From assembly GCF_026914185.1 (NCBI RefSeq), contig NC_070563.1:5663001-5727000 (forward strand): a stretch of 64,000 bases of DNA, written 5' to 3'. Positions 44,841-57,427 of this stretch are shown here, in pieces (position 1 is the stretch's first letter; the number at the start of each line of letters is the position of its first letter). Source of the stretch: Puccinia triticina. Its lineage: Eukaryota > Basidiomycota > Pucciniomycetes > Pucciniales > Pucciniaceae. The notes beneath the pieces were generated by a model, which was not told the origin of the DNA, made no database searches, and saw nothing but the letters and a program-made list of their open reading frames with translations. The position numbers and the translations under genes are program-made.

Positions 44841-45649
44841 CACTGCAAGAAAAACTCTAGAAACTGCTTGCAGTTGAGATGCAAGAGCTCAAGGCAAGCT
44901 GTGCCTCATGCAAGAATCAAGCACTGGGTGATTCCATGCACATTGTCTAATTTATGCAAGAGTGAGTCTAAGGTACAAAAAACTAAGTACATCAGTTGAT
45001 ACCTGTGCAAATTCCCCTTTCATGTGCACATACCCCTTTCATGTGCACATACCCCTTTCATGTGAACATACCCCTTTCATGTGCACATACCCCTTTCATG
45101 TGCACATAACCCTTTCATGTGCACATACCCCTTTCATGTGCACATACCCCTTTCATGTGCATATATCCCTTTTTTATGCATTCACCCCGTTCATAAGGTG
45201 TACATAGCCCTTTATGTGCACATACACCTTTCATGTGTGTATATCCCTTTCATGTGCATGTATCCCTTTCACAATGTGTACATACCCCATTCATCATTTG
45301 TTCATGACCCTTTTATGTTAACATGTCCCCTTTGAGTTTTTTAGGTCCCTTTTAGTACCCCTTTTACCATTCAGGTTTACATACCCCTCTGATGTTTACA
45401 TATCCCTTTCATGTGCAAATATCCCTTACTGCACATACACCTTTCATGCGTAAATACCCCTTTCATGTATACATACTACTGCATGAGCATTGAGCACTCC
45501 AGCATGTTCAAGATTGAGATGCTGAACAAGGTACACACTCAAGGTGCACCAGGAAGGAATTTGGGTGCTTGACTCCAGCTTGAGCTGAAGCTCGATTGAA
45601 GCTTGCTGCATCTCAACTGCAAGCAGTTTCTAGAGTTTTTCTTGCAGTG
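44841..45649. mobile_element. CACTG-ended (CACTA/EnSpm-like) non-autonomous element
   Basis: Perfect ~43 bp terminal inverted repeats starting CACTGCAAGAAAAACTCTAG, and a 3 bp target TAC at 44838-44840 and 45650-45652. 809 bp, no transposase. The interior is mostly a 19 bp tandem array. It lies exactly at the left edge of the satellite, inside the motif GCAGCTAC/AGTCTGATCAG. Confidence 0.9.
45015..45480 (+). repeat. 19 bp minisatellite inside the CACTG element
   Basis: About ten good units of CCCCTTTCATGTGCACATA followed by degenerating ones. With a 19 bp period all three frames read PFHVHIPLSCAH-type peptides; not coding. Confidence 0.88.
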
Positions 45650-46443
45650 TACAGTCTGATCAGTTTGCAAATATCACTACTTTGGTAGTTTCTTGGTGTT
45701 TCTGCCACTATATCTCATCCCAGTGTGGGAATCTTTCTGCCATATGGTTACCAAAATGTTTGGAGGCCCCTAATGATTCATCATGTACCTTTAATGACCA
45801 CAAAACGGCCAAATGTAGCAGCTACAGTCTGATCAGTTCCCAAATATCACTACTTTGGTATTTCTTGGTGTTTCTGCCACTATATCTCATCCCAGCGTGG
45901 GAATACTTCTGCCATATGGTTACAAAATGGTTACAGGCCCCCAAAGATTCATATGTACCTTTACTGACCACAAAACCTTCAAATGTAGCAGCTACAATCT
46001 GATCAGTTCCCAAATATCACTATTTGGTAGTTTCTTGGTGTTTCTGCCACTATACCTCATCCCAGTGTGGGAATACTTCTGCCATATGTTGACCAAAATG
46101 TTGAGAGGCCCCCAAAGATTCATTGTGTACCTTTACTGACCACAAAACCCCCAAATGTAGCAGCTACAGTCTGATCAGTTCCCAAATATCACTACTTTGG
46201 TATTTCTTGGTGTTTCTGCCACTATATCTCATCCCAGCGTGGGAATAATTCTGCCATATGGTTACCAAAATATTCTATAGCCCCCAAAGATTCATTATGA
46301 ACCTTTACTGACCACAAAACGTCCAAATGTAGCAGCTACAATCTGATCATTTCCCAAATATCACTACTTTGGTAGTTTCTTGGTGTTTCTGCCACTATTT
46401 CTCATCCCAGCATGGGAATACTTCTGCCATATGGTTACGAAAA
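45650..46443 (-). repeat. Satellite, ~174 bp monomer, inverted block
   Basis: About 4.6 monomers, orientation opposite to the main block. Landmark AGCAGCTACAGTCTGATCAG recurs at 45653, 45826 and onward at 173-174 bp steps. Open frames across it are by-products of the repeat. Confidence 0.93.
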
Positions 46444-49400
46444 AGGTACATAATGAATCTTTGGGGGCTTGTTAACATTTTGGTAACCATATGGCAGAAT
46501 TATTCCCACGCTGGGATGAGATATAGTGGCAGAAACACCAGGAAACTACCAAAGTAGTCATATTTGTGAACTGATCAGACTGTAGCTGCTACATTTGGGG
46601 GTTTTGTGGTGACTAAAGGTACATAATGAATTATTGGGAGCCTGTCAAAATTTTGATAACCATATGGCAGAAGGATTCCCACACTGGGATGAGATATAGT
46701 GGCAGAAACACCAAGAAACTACCAAAGTAGTGATTTTGGGAACTGATCAGACTGTAGCTGCTACATTTGGGGGTTTTGTGGTCAATCAAGGTACATAATG
46801 ATTCTTTGGGGGCTTTTTAACATTTTGGTAACCATATGGCAGAATTATTCCCACACTGGGATGAGATATAGTGGCAGAAACACCAAGAAACTACCAAATA
46901 GTGATATTTGGGAACTGATCAGATTGTAGCTGCTAAATTTGAAGGTTTTGTGGTCAGTAAAGGTACATATGAATCTGTGGGGGCCTGTAACCATTTTGTA
47001 ACCATATGGCAGAAGTATTCCCACGCTGGGATGAGATATAGTGGCAGAAACACCAAGAAACTACCAAAGTAGGGATATTTGCAAACTGATCAGACTGTAG
47101 CTGCTACATTTGGAGTTTTTGTGGTCATTAAAGGTACATAATGAATCTCTGGGGGCCTTTAAACATTTTGGTAACCATATAGCAGAAGGATGCCCACACT
47201 GGGATGAGATATAGTGGCAGAAACACCAAGAAACTACCAAAGTTGTTATATTTGGGAACTGATCAGACTGTCGCTGCTACATTTGGGGGTCTTGTGGTGA
47301 CTTAAGGTCCATATTGAATCCTTGATGGCAGTTGAACATTTTGGTAACCATATGGCGGAAGCATTCCCACGCGGGGATGAGATATAGTGGCAGAAACACC
47401 AACAAACTACCAAAGTAGTGATATTTGGGAACTGATCAGACTTTAGCTGCTACATTTGGAGGTTTGTGGTCAGTAAAGGTACATAATTAATCTTTGGGGG
47501 CCTGTAAAAATTTTGGTAACCATATGGCAGAAGGGGTCCCACGCTGGGATGAGATATAGTGGCAGAGACACCAAGAAACTACCAAAGTAGGGATATTTGC
47601 AAACTGATCAGACTGTAGCTGCTACATTTGGAGGTTTTGTGGTCAGTCAAGGTACATAATGAGCCTTTGGGGGCCTGTAAAAATTTTGGTAACCATATGG
47701 CAGGATTATTTAACACACTGGGATAAGATATAGTGGCAGAAACACCAAGAAACTACCAAAGTAGTGATATTTGGGAACTGTTCAGACTGTAGCTGCTACA
47801 TTTGGGGGTTTTGTGGTGACTAAAGGTACATACTGAATGTTTGGGGGTCTGCCAAAATTTTGATAACCATATGGCAGAAGGATTCCCGCGCTGGGATGGG
47901 ATATAGTGGCAGAAACACCAAGAAACTACCAAAGTAGGGATATTTGCAAACTGATCAGACTGTAGCTGCTACATTTGGAGGTTTTGTGGTCAGTAAAGGT
48001 CCATAATGAATTCCTGGGGGCGGTTCAAAATTTTGGTAACCATATGGCAGAAGGATGCCCACACTGGGATGAGATATAGTGGCAGAAACACCAAGAAATT
48101 ACCAAAGTAGTGATATTTGGGAACTGATCAGACTGTAGCTGCTTCATTTGGGGGTCTTGTGGTGAATTAAGGTCCATAATGTATCCCTGGGGACCCTTAA
48201 ATATTTTGGTAACCATATGGCAGAAGGATTACCACACTGGGATGAGATATAGTGGCAGAAACTCCAAGAAACTGCCAAAGTAGGGATATTTGCAAACTGA
48301 TCAGACTGAAGCTGCTACATTTGGAGGTTTTGTGGTCAGTAAAGGTACATAATGAATCTTTGGGGGCCTCTGAACATTTTGGTAACCATATGGCAGAAGG
48401 ATGCCCACACTGGGATGAGATATAGTGGCAGAAACACCAAGAAACTACCAAAGTAGAGATATTTGCAAACTGATCAGACTTCAGCTGCTACATTTGGAGG
48501 TTTGTGGTCAGTAAAGGTACATAATTAATCTTTGGGGGCCTGTAGAAATTTTGGTAACCATATGGCAGAAGGATTACCACACTGGGATGAGATATAGTGG
48601 CAGAAACACCAAGAAACTACCAAAGTAGTGATATTTGGGACCAATCAGACTGTAGCTGCTACATTTGGGGGTTTTGTGGTAACTAAAGGTACATACTGAA
48701 TGTTTGGGGGCCTGCCAACATTTTGATAACCATATGGCAGAAGGATCCCCGCGCTGGGATGGGATATAGTGGCAGAAACACCAAGAAACTACCAAAGTAG
48801 GGATATTTGCAAACTGATCAGACTGTAGCTGCTACATTTGGAGGTTACGTGGTCAGTAAAGGTCCATAATGAATTCCTGGGGGCGGTTCAAAATTTTGGT
48901 AACCATATGGCAGAAGGATGCCCACACTGGGATGAGATATAGTGGCAGAAACACCAAGATATTACCAAAGTAGTGATATTTGGGAACTGATCAGACTGTA
49001 GCTGCTTCATTTGGGGGTCTTGTGGTGACTTAAGGTCCATAATGAATCCCTGGGGACCCGTAAACATTTTGGTAACCATATGGCAGAAGGATTACCACAC
49101 TGGGATGAGATATAGTGGCAGAAACTCCAAGAAACTGCCAAAGTAGTGATATTTGGGAACTGATCAGACTGTAGCTGCTGCATTTGGGGGTTTTGTGGTG
49201 ACTAAAGGTACATAATGAATCTTTTGGGGCTTTTCAAAATTTTCGTATTCATATTTCAGAAGTATTCCCACGCTGGGATGAGATATAGTGTCAGAAGCAC
49301 CAAGAAACTACCAAAGTAGGGATATTTGCAAACTGATCAGACTGTAGCTGCTACATTTGGAGGTTTTGTGGTCAGTAAAGGTACATAATGAATCTTTGGG

Positions 49401-50472
49401 GGCCTCTAAACATTTGGGTAACCATATGGCAGAAGGATGCCCACACTGGGATGAGATATAGTGGCAGAAACACCAAGAAACTACCAAAGTTGTTATATTT
49501 GGGAACTGATCAGACTTTAGCTGCTACATTTGGAGGTTTGTGGTCAGTAAAGGTACATAATTAATCTTTGTGGGCCTGTAAAAATTTTGGTAACCATATG
49601 GCAGAAGGGGTCCTACGCTGGGATGAGATATAGTGGCAGAAACACCAAGAAACTACCAAAGTAGTGATATTTGGGAACTCATCAGACTGTAGCTGCTACA
49701 TTTGGGGGTCTTGTGGTGACTTAAGGTCCATAATGAATCCTTGGGGGCTGTTAAACATTTTGGTAACCATATGGCAGAAGCATTCCCACGCTGGGATGAG
49801 ATATAGTGGCAGAAACACCAAGAAACTACCAAAGTAGTGATATTTGGGAACTGATCAGACTGTAGCTGCTACATTTGGGGGCCTTCTGGTGACCTGAGCT
49901 CCATAATGAATCCTTGGGGGCCTGTCAAGATTTCGGCAACCATATGTCAGAAGGATTCCGACGCTGGGATGAGATATAGTTGCAAAAACACCAAGAAACT
50001 ACCAAAGTTGTTCTATTTGGGAACTGATCAGACTGCAGCTGCTACATTTGGGGGTCTTGTGGTGACTTAAGGTCCACGATGAATCCTTGGGAGCCTGTCA
50101 ACATTTTGGTAACCATATGTCAGAAGGATTCCCACGATGGGATGAGATGTAGTGGCAAAAACACCAAGAAACTACCAAATTAGTGATATTTGGGAACTGA
50201 TCACACTGTAGCTGCTACGTTTGGGGGTTTTGTGGTGACTAAAGGTACATAATAAATCTTTGGGGGTCTGCTAACATTTTGGTAACCATATGGCAGAAGG
50301 ATCCTCAAGCTGGGATGAGATATAGTGGCAGAAACACCAAGAAACTACCAAAGTAGTGATATTTGGGAACTGATCAGACTGTAGCTGCTACATTTGGGGG
50401 TCTTGTGGTGACTTAAGGTCCATAATGAATCCTTGGGGGCCTGTAAACATTTTGGTAACCATATGGCAGAAG
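46444..50472 (+). repeat. Satellite, ~174 bp monomer, main block
   Basis: About 23 monomers of CTGATCAGACTGTAGCTGCT ... GGGATGAGATATAGTGGCAG, with small indels and ~85-95% similarity by eye. Two-monomer patterns recur (units with TTGGAGG alternate with TTGGGGG), hinting at higher-order units. Ends inside a monomer at the KDZ insertion. Confidence 0.93.
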
Positions 50473-50499
50473 CACCTGTGTCACTACAAATATTCGACT

Positions 50500-50580
50500 C
50501 CAAACCAAAGATGCATGTGGCACCATCCTTGGTTTGAAACCGACATCAGGCTGGAGCTGGGCGAGCTCAGCTCCAGCATC
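50500..50580 (+). repeat. Left inverted repeat of the KDZ element
   Basis: CCAAACCAAAGATGCATGTG ... TTGGTTTGAAACCGA ... GGCTGGAGCTG, matching 62175-62255 in complement with scattered mismatches. It holds its own small palindrome (GAGCTCAGCTCC). Confidence 0.85.
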
Positions 50581-50698
50581 AGATTTTTACCAGTCATTAA
50601 TATGAAGATACACTATAAGATGGTGATCAAGCCTGATTATGCTGGAAATATTGATAATTTTTCACTCTCTTGAGAAAACGTGCTGAAATTAAATTGCA

Positions 50699-50945
50699 AT
50701 GCAGCTACAGTCTTGCAGCTCCTCACAGCTCAACCCAGCTCAACCCAGCTCCCACATACACTCAGGTACAGTCTTGAAGCTCCTCACAGCTCAACCCAGC
50801 TCAACCCAGCTCCCACCCACACTCAGGTACAGTATTGCAGCTCCTCCCAGCTCCTCCCAGCTCAACCCAGCTCCCACCTACACTGCGGTACAGTCTTGCA
50901 GATCGTCACAGCTCAACCCAGCTCCCAAATACACTTTGTCTTCCA
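50699..50945 (+). repeat. Left subterminal direct repeats of the KDZ element
   Basis: Four imperfect units of about 60-70 bp (GTACAGTCTTGCAGCTCCTC ... CAACCCAGCTCCCAC) lie just before the HMG-like gene. They could be transposase-binding sites or part of the promoter. Confidence 0.75.
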
Positions 50946-51162
50946 GCTCATCCATCAGATCACTTTCAGCACTGCTGCATCCACAAGTAAAGTCAGTTCC
51001 ATTCATAAATCACCAAAAACACCACACAACAGCTCAAACCATCCGGATCATCCCATTGCAGCCAGTCTTTCACTCCCAGAAAACCAACACTGTCAGCGCT
51101 AAACTCAGCTTTTTCCATTGCTAATCAAATTAACAGATTCCAGATTCCATCAACCAGATCAA

Positions 51163-52877
51163 ATGGCATCAACCCGCTCCACACGTCACTCAAAAAACCC
51201 CTCCTCAAGTCGAACCGATTCCAATAATGCTTCTGCAAATGTCGCTCCTAAATCCAAAAGAAGAAAATCTCAATCTAATGCTGCATCGAAAAGACGAAAA
51301 AACGGAAAGAAATCAAATCCTCAATCAGTCACCAGAGATCGTTCTGAAATTCAGTCGGATGAAGATCAAGACCACAATGATCACTCATTCACTATCAACG
51401 GCAAAGAAAACAACAATAACAACGATGACGACACCACCGATAGAGAAGACAACAACGATGACAACAACAACATCAACAACAATCAAGAAAAGTTCATCGG
51501 TTTAAACTTGGACAACTACGAGACTCAGCTTGGCTTATGGTCAATACAAGAACTCCGAGAAACTCTGCAGAAGCAAAAAAAGAACGCCTCCAATCGTATT
51601 CCAACCGAAGTCCAAGATACTTTAAAGTTGATTCAGCAGAATTATATCAAAAGTAAATTGATGATGGCTCTTATTGGCACTGTAACTGAGGTTACGGTCC
51701 ATAAATTCCTGTAAGGTATTTTTAATCTTTCAATAATGCAATTTTAATTATACATTAATATTTTTCACCGGTAGTGGAGAGGGAAAACCTGGTCAAAAGA
51801 AAAGTGATTGGAACCGATTTGTTGGATTCAGCTTGGCAAGCACCAACCATCCCGGTAAGTTCCATTCCTCTAACAAAATAATTTAATAATAGCTAATGAG
51901 TTCATAAATCAAAGTGCCTTCGAGAGGAGTTACTGAAGGTTGGGATGATCAGAACGTGAAGATTGGTGAAGCATGGGCTTCTCTTACAGAGACAGAGAAG
52001 GCTGTGTTCAGTGCCAGGATTTTTCAGTACTTCTCGAAAATCCCATGCGACTTTGAAGAAGACGATGAAAGTGAAAATGTCGACAGAGAGGACACGCTTG
52101 ACCAAGAAGAGATAGATCTATACCAACCTCTTTATCAAAATCTCGTAAACCAGACCAAAGTCAATTCATTTGCGGCTAAAGCTCCGGAACATCAAGCACC
52201 AAGCACTAGTAAGGTATATAAGCAGGCTTTACAAAGCATTACCAAAATAAATCTTGAAGTGAGTTAATGGTTTAGATCAAACCAGAAACTCTTGATACTG
52301 ATGTTTTTTGTTTGCCAGCTCTACACAACATCGAACTTATATAACACAACCTACTACCTTCTAACTGCGACACGAAGCCCTGGAGTCAACAGCTTTTGCA
52401 AAGAGTATAGTAACGATTCTTGCTGGCTTTCAATTGCAAAAAGCCGATGGGCTGCGAAGGAATTATTTGAGACTTACAGCCACGGACGAGAAATACAAGC
52501 CCACTTGGAGAAAATTACCGAAGAATCAGCAACAAAAAACAAGAAGGCATCCGACTTGGCTAAAACAGATCTTCGCAAGGCCCTTAATGAGCTTCTTGGT
52601 GAGCTCTATCTTAAATTAAATTAACTCGACTATTCTGATTTGTTCCTTCAACAGCTAATGCGAAGGGGGTTGAAAAGGCAAACTTCCCAAAAACGAGGAT
52701 CCTGCCCAGATTCTTTCCGAGAGCAATCCGCCATTAAAGCTCATCCAGTCAGAGAATTCGAAGCTAAGCAAAGAATCCCTATTAAAGGGATTTGGAAAGA
52801 TGTGGACAGATGATAGGAGGGCATGGCTAGCCGACATCAAGAGTGGTGCCTTTAAGATTGAAAAGATCAACCTCTGA
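51163..52877 (+). pseudogene. HMG-box-like accessory protein of the KDZ element, one frameshift
   Basis: Exons 51163-51710, 51775-51854, 51915-52258, 52319-52598 and 52655-52877, all with GT-AG introns of 56-64 bp and in-frame joins. The first ~120 residues are basic then Asn/Asp-rich (SKRRKSQSNAASKRRKNGKK). A divergent HMG-like block spans exons 2-3: SDWNRFVGFSL, IGEAWASLTETEKAVFSARI. The C-terminal third has YLLTATRSPG and ends DDRRAWLADIKSGAFKIEKI. The last exon needs one extra base in the A5 run at 52689-52693 for its two parts to be collinear, so it is frameshifted as written. HMG proteins bend or bind DNA; a role in element targeting is inference. Confidence 0.72.
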
Positions 52878-53098
52878 ATTTGGATTGATAATTATTTTTA
52901 TAGCCAAACTATGTTTATCTGATTCATAATAGGAATAAAAATACGGGTTATAAACCAAACCCAAACTGTGCAGTCTCCTCTCAAATAAAAATAACATCAT
53001 AAAAATTTGAGTTGCAGAGAAAACAAGTGTAGAATTTCAAATTGATTGATGAATTAACAAAGCGGAGCACCAATTGAAAATTTGAAATGAAACTATAT

Positions 53099-55042
53099 TT
53101 ATGATCGGTTTTTAGCTTTTGTTCTCATTCTCGAACTTTTCTTGAAGTCTTCAAAATGTGTCTGGACCAAACTGGATTGGTATTTTGGATAAAGTGGTAG
53201 CCAATAATTTGGATTGCTGTAAATCTAAGAGAAACAAAATACATTGTCAGAAAATTGATATCCAAACCAAATTATAAAGTGCAGTACCTTGTTTTTCTTC
53301 AAAAAATAGGCTGCGTGCCTAGCAACTGCAGTAAATGAACTTTCACGGCTCCACATCGCAAGTGAAAATCGCTGTGGTGGTTCCTTTAAATCTTCTTTGA
53401 AGTAAAACTTAGCAACCCCGTGGTAGAGAATGCGGAAAGGTCCATGAAAGGAATACCCATGTAGACCAGTATATGCAACTCCTAGCGAAGGCAAAAGGAA
53501 TTCGCCTCCATAATGATTTCCAAAAAAGAAAACAGAATCAAAGAGGAGCGCATTTTTCTTGTCCCGGTGCGTGTGGATTTGCGTATTGACACTTGCTGTC
53601 CGAGCTGTTTGATGAAATAAATACATGTTAGCTTGATGTGAAGCAAGAAATTTGTTAAACACCACTTACAGGCAACAATCATATTCTTTTCAAGCTGTAA
53701 TTTTTCTTTTACTGAATCGCTCCCATGTTCATTCAGATATTCAATGGCTTTCATGGCTACAGAGGTCGATTTGGGTAGAAATGCGCAATTGATCGCGTAG
53801 TTGAGTTTTGAATAAAAGGTTGTTTCGTTTTGCAACTTCGTGATAGCTTCAGTATCATCGGTGTTGGGGCATTCACGCAGGGGATTGGGCAGTGCCGGAA
53901 TTTGTTGGTTGTCTTTCCAACTAGATCCGTGTCCTTGAAGTTCATCGATCTTGATTGAATCTGCAGTGAACTGAATTTTCTTGTCGAGGACGCCAACAGA
54001 TTTTTTCTAGCAAAGAAACAGTGTTCAGTAAATTGAGGAAATTCTTTTCAACAATGATAAACAAAACATGTACCCCTCCCAGCCCAAATCCGTATGCCTG
54101 AAATGAAACACTGGCATCCAAGCTTTCTGACGGTGATTGAATATCCCCTTTTGTTGTGGAGTTGATTGGAAAAGGTGTTTTTGGCGGTCCTTTGGGAGCC
54201 TCGGCAAGATAAGCTGGAGGTTGCTGGTTGATGTGCAACTTACAAACCTTCTTTGCCACCATTTCCTTAAGAGAGTTCAATGCGCGGGTCTTAAATTGAC
54301 GCAATCAGTTTATTTGGCTATTGAATTTATTGGGATGATAAAAATTACACACATCATGGGCAACATGCACTGAACCTTGGGCTGGGGTCGGATAAGGTGG
54401 CAGACCAACACCGACACATATCCCATTCTCGTCAAGAAGAACCACCATCTTCTTGGGATCTAATATTCTACACTGCATTTCCAAACTCCGTGCGTGATTT
54501 CGAACAGAGACAAGGTTGGGATAACGAAGACAGAAAGGCATTCTCAAACCGGATTGCACCTGGGAATCTTTCTCATAGTTCTTGATCGTTTGTTGGACAA
54601 GAAGGGAGGCATGTAGGAGCTGGTTCTGACGAGTAGTACGAGGTTGACCAGGATCAGAGAAAGTTTCAATTACCGCCTTGATCAAACGGGTGATATGTAT
54701 ATTATTGTTTGTCTCCTGCATAATAAATACCGCCATCAAATCAAAGTCCACCACCTCGGTGGAGCAATCGGGATGCAGTTTTAGCAGCCAGTTATTCGTT
54801 TGTCTCATCAATGTGCAGGAATCCGCCTCGGTGTAGTCAATACCGCGCATGATGATTTGTGTTAACTCCGCGAAAACTGGATCAAGAATTGCAAGTCAGT
54901 TGAGCTGTAACCCCGCCTTGCCTCTAAGTCCTGAACCCAAGAAATTCGGACATGGTAGGTATGAAAGGGCCTTGACTGTACGCCAAAGACCAATCCATAC
55001 CACAATAGGATGGAGGCTGGACTGTACGCCCAACACCTCCAT
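53099..55042 (-). pseudogene. TET/JBP-family 2-oxoglutarate/Fe(II) dioxygenase, one premature stop
   Basis: Exons on the minus strand: 55042-54353, 54289-54074, 54006-53670, 53604-53288 and 53224-53099, with introns of 63-67 bp. The catalytic core is in exon 4: the His-x-Asp motif (THRDKKN, 53569-53561), GNHYGGEFLLPSLG, the distal metal-binding His (LYHGVAKF, 53422-53420) and a following Arg in PPQRFSLAMWSRES (53371-53369) that could bind 2-oxoglutarate. Family members oxidise 5-methylpyrimidines in DNA. The N-terminal region (LMAVFIMQETNNNIHITRLI, LRYPNLVSVRN) has no known motif. A TGA at 54898-54896 breaks the first exon; the alternative start at 54850 lies after it, so a shorter protein with the whole catalytic domain could still be made. 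Confidence 0.85.
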
Positions 55043-57427
55043 CCTGCAGCACCATACAATAAAAAATGGGTTCGGGGGAGGGAGATCACAATCAAAATAA
55101 AATTAACAAACCGTGATTGAGTTAAGCAGCCGACTTCGGATTGTGCAGGCCGGTTAAAAACGGTGGAGCGAGCTGGGTGCCAACGACGTTTGAAGCGGTT
55201 AAAACAGTGCTAGATTGAGATTTTTTTGAGCTGGGTGCAAGCAGTGCGGCAAGGGGGCTGTTGTCCAAAACCAGCTCAAATCGTCGAATGCCTGTGTAGT
55301 TGTGCTGGGTATATTTGTGAAACTTGTATCAGCCAATAGTGGTAAGGTGGATGGCCGAAGCATCTCAAACAGCACCAATACCTGGAGAGCCAATGGGCGA
55401 TAGGCGATCCACAGTCTGCCCAATTGGATTACGTACCTCGGCGGAATTCGTTAGATCTACTGTATGGGAAACTGTTGGCTGATAGCAGTCGGGTGAATAA
55501 CGGAAGTATGCGAAACTGCATTGATACATACATACCTGGAGAGCCAACTATACGCGATTCACAGTCCACCCGTTTGGTCCAAGTACCGTGGCGGAGCTCG
55601 CGTGATCGAATGTAGGCGTATGGCAAAGTATTGCTGGTAGCGGCCGGATGGTTGGCGGAATTTGGCCGGCAGTTGGGGGGCGGCGGAAGTGTGAAAAGTG
55701 CGAATGCCGGGGGCCCATCTATCTGGCAATATGTATATTTCACATACCTTTCACCTGGAAGACCCCCAGGCACAGCGACCAAACTTGCAATAGCACAGAT
55801 ACAAACAAACCCCTCTAGACTCAACTTGATAATCTCAAGAAAGCCAATCTCCAACAGAAGAAATCAGGAGAAGATGAAACTTGAATGGCTTTGTCAGAAG
55901 ATTGATGAGAATAATTAAAACTAATATAAATGATCACAGTGTCCTTATTTTGACTCCTTTTTCCACTGTGTTTTTTTCTGAAAGCAAACCATTAATTGAA
56001 TAAACCAAAGTACAAGATTCTCTTTTTTCTTTATTTGGAATGTTTGGATAAACCAAAGCAAAAGATTATCTTTATTTTGTCATTCAGAAAGTTCAGAGAG
56101 CAAAGTATGATCCTGATCCTATTGATTTAAATTATGATTACAAATGAGCCATAGTAAAATTTTCTTCTGCTCTATGTTTTATGATTGAGAGTAATTTTGA
56201 TACCAGCTCTTGATGAAAATTCAAATATCCATTACAAAAGAACATGGCATCTGTGCATAACATTACCAGATTTTCCTGAAGACAACTGACAATGCCACTG
56301 GAAATTAAAAGTGGAGCAGAATCATAGCCTTGGTGAGTAGTTTGCAGGTTTTCTCAAATTATAACAAACCATTCCAATCAAAGTCATGTGAACTGTACAA
56401 TGTATATTTTTGGAAACATTGTTTTGGTCCAAATTGAGTCTCATTTTACTTCACTCAGATCAAAGCCAAAAATTTTGAGGCATTATTAATATAAACCATT
56501 TTTTATATCAATACAAAATTTAAACATCATAAAACAGACAGCAGCTGTCTGGTGTTTTTTTTTTTTTGCATGGAGTAATATAATCCTAAACTGGAGTGAA
56601 AATTGAACATTTGGATTTTATATCAATGTAAAACTTAAACATCATGAAACAGCAGCTATCCAGTGTTTTGTTTTTTTTTTGCGTGGAGTAATACAATCCT
56701 AAACTGGAGTGAACATTGAACATTTGGATGGATTTGATTGCAAGTTACTTCTGCCAGTCTATAAGTTCAATATTTCTCCCAAAGTTTCTCTTCAGGAATT
56801 TTATTAATCTCATGACAAGGAAGAGTTGTATAGAATTAATACTGGGACCTTCATGATAATTAAAACGTAAGACAATGAAAAATCAACTGCAAACATCTTA
56901 CAAAATACATGAAAATTGTATTCATATCTTTATTCACACATCTAAGCTTACTGGGAGGTTGATCCAGGTAATCACCCAATGCATGAAGTGATTGGAACTC
57001 GGTTGATTCAGTTCAAAATGTTTACTCAAATGCTTAATTTCCCTGTGAGAATTGGGACTTTTTGGGCCTTGGTCCCGCCCGAAAGGGGGCAAAAGTAACC
57101 TGTGCAATCTTTGAGGTTGAAAAATCAATCCCGACCTTCAAAGAAACACTCGGTACACATTCTGAAAACCTATCAAGATCGGTAATTTAACTACACACTC
57201 AAACCATTTGTTCCATTGCTACTGACTAACCTTTACCCTGTGACATTCAGATTCGTCTTAATTTTCAAATCAAAGAATAATCCAAAACTTCCGATCAACA
57301 GTCCTATTGATTTTTTCAATCGCTCTTGTGCCCGATTTGGTGAATATGCTTTCTTTTTCTACATCAAATTTTTGCAAAAGTGACGGTGTTTTCTCCCTTG
57401 ATCATGAATGTTTATCATAATTTCCAG
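55043..57427. other. Central non-coding region of the KDZ element, likely divergent promoter
   Basis: Separates the minus-strand TET/JBP gene from the plus-strand transposase. It holds two imperfect ~165 bp direct repeats with ACCTGGAGAGCCAA and GATxCACAGTC (about 55380-55500 and 55545-55680), and a tandem pair of ~115 bp units (about 56515-56735, TTAAACATCAT...GGAGTAATA). No credible gene. Confidence 0.55.

Noticed and set aside
44962..45335. Open frames rich in PFHVHIPLSCAH
   Set aside because: Produced by a 19 bp minisatellite that gives the same peptide in all three frames.
45682..49079. Many 60-110 codon open frames in the satellite (WCFCHYISSQ... peptides)
   Set aside because: They recur with the 174 bp monomer in both orientations and break at monomer indels; by-products of a repeat.
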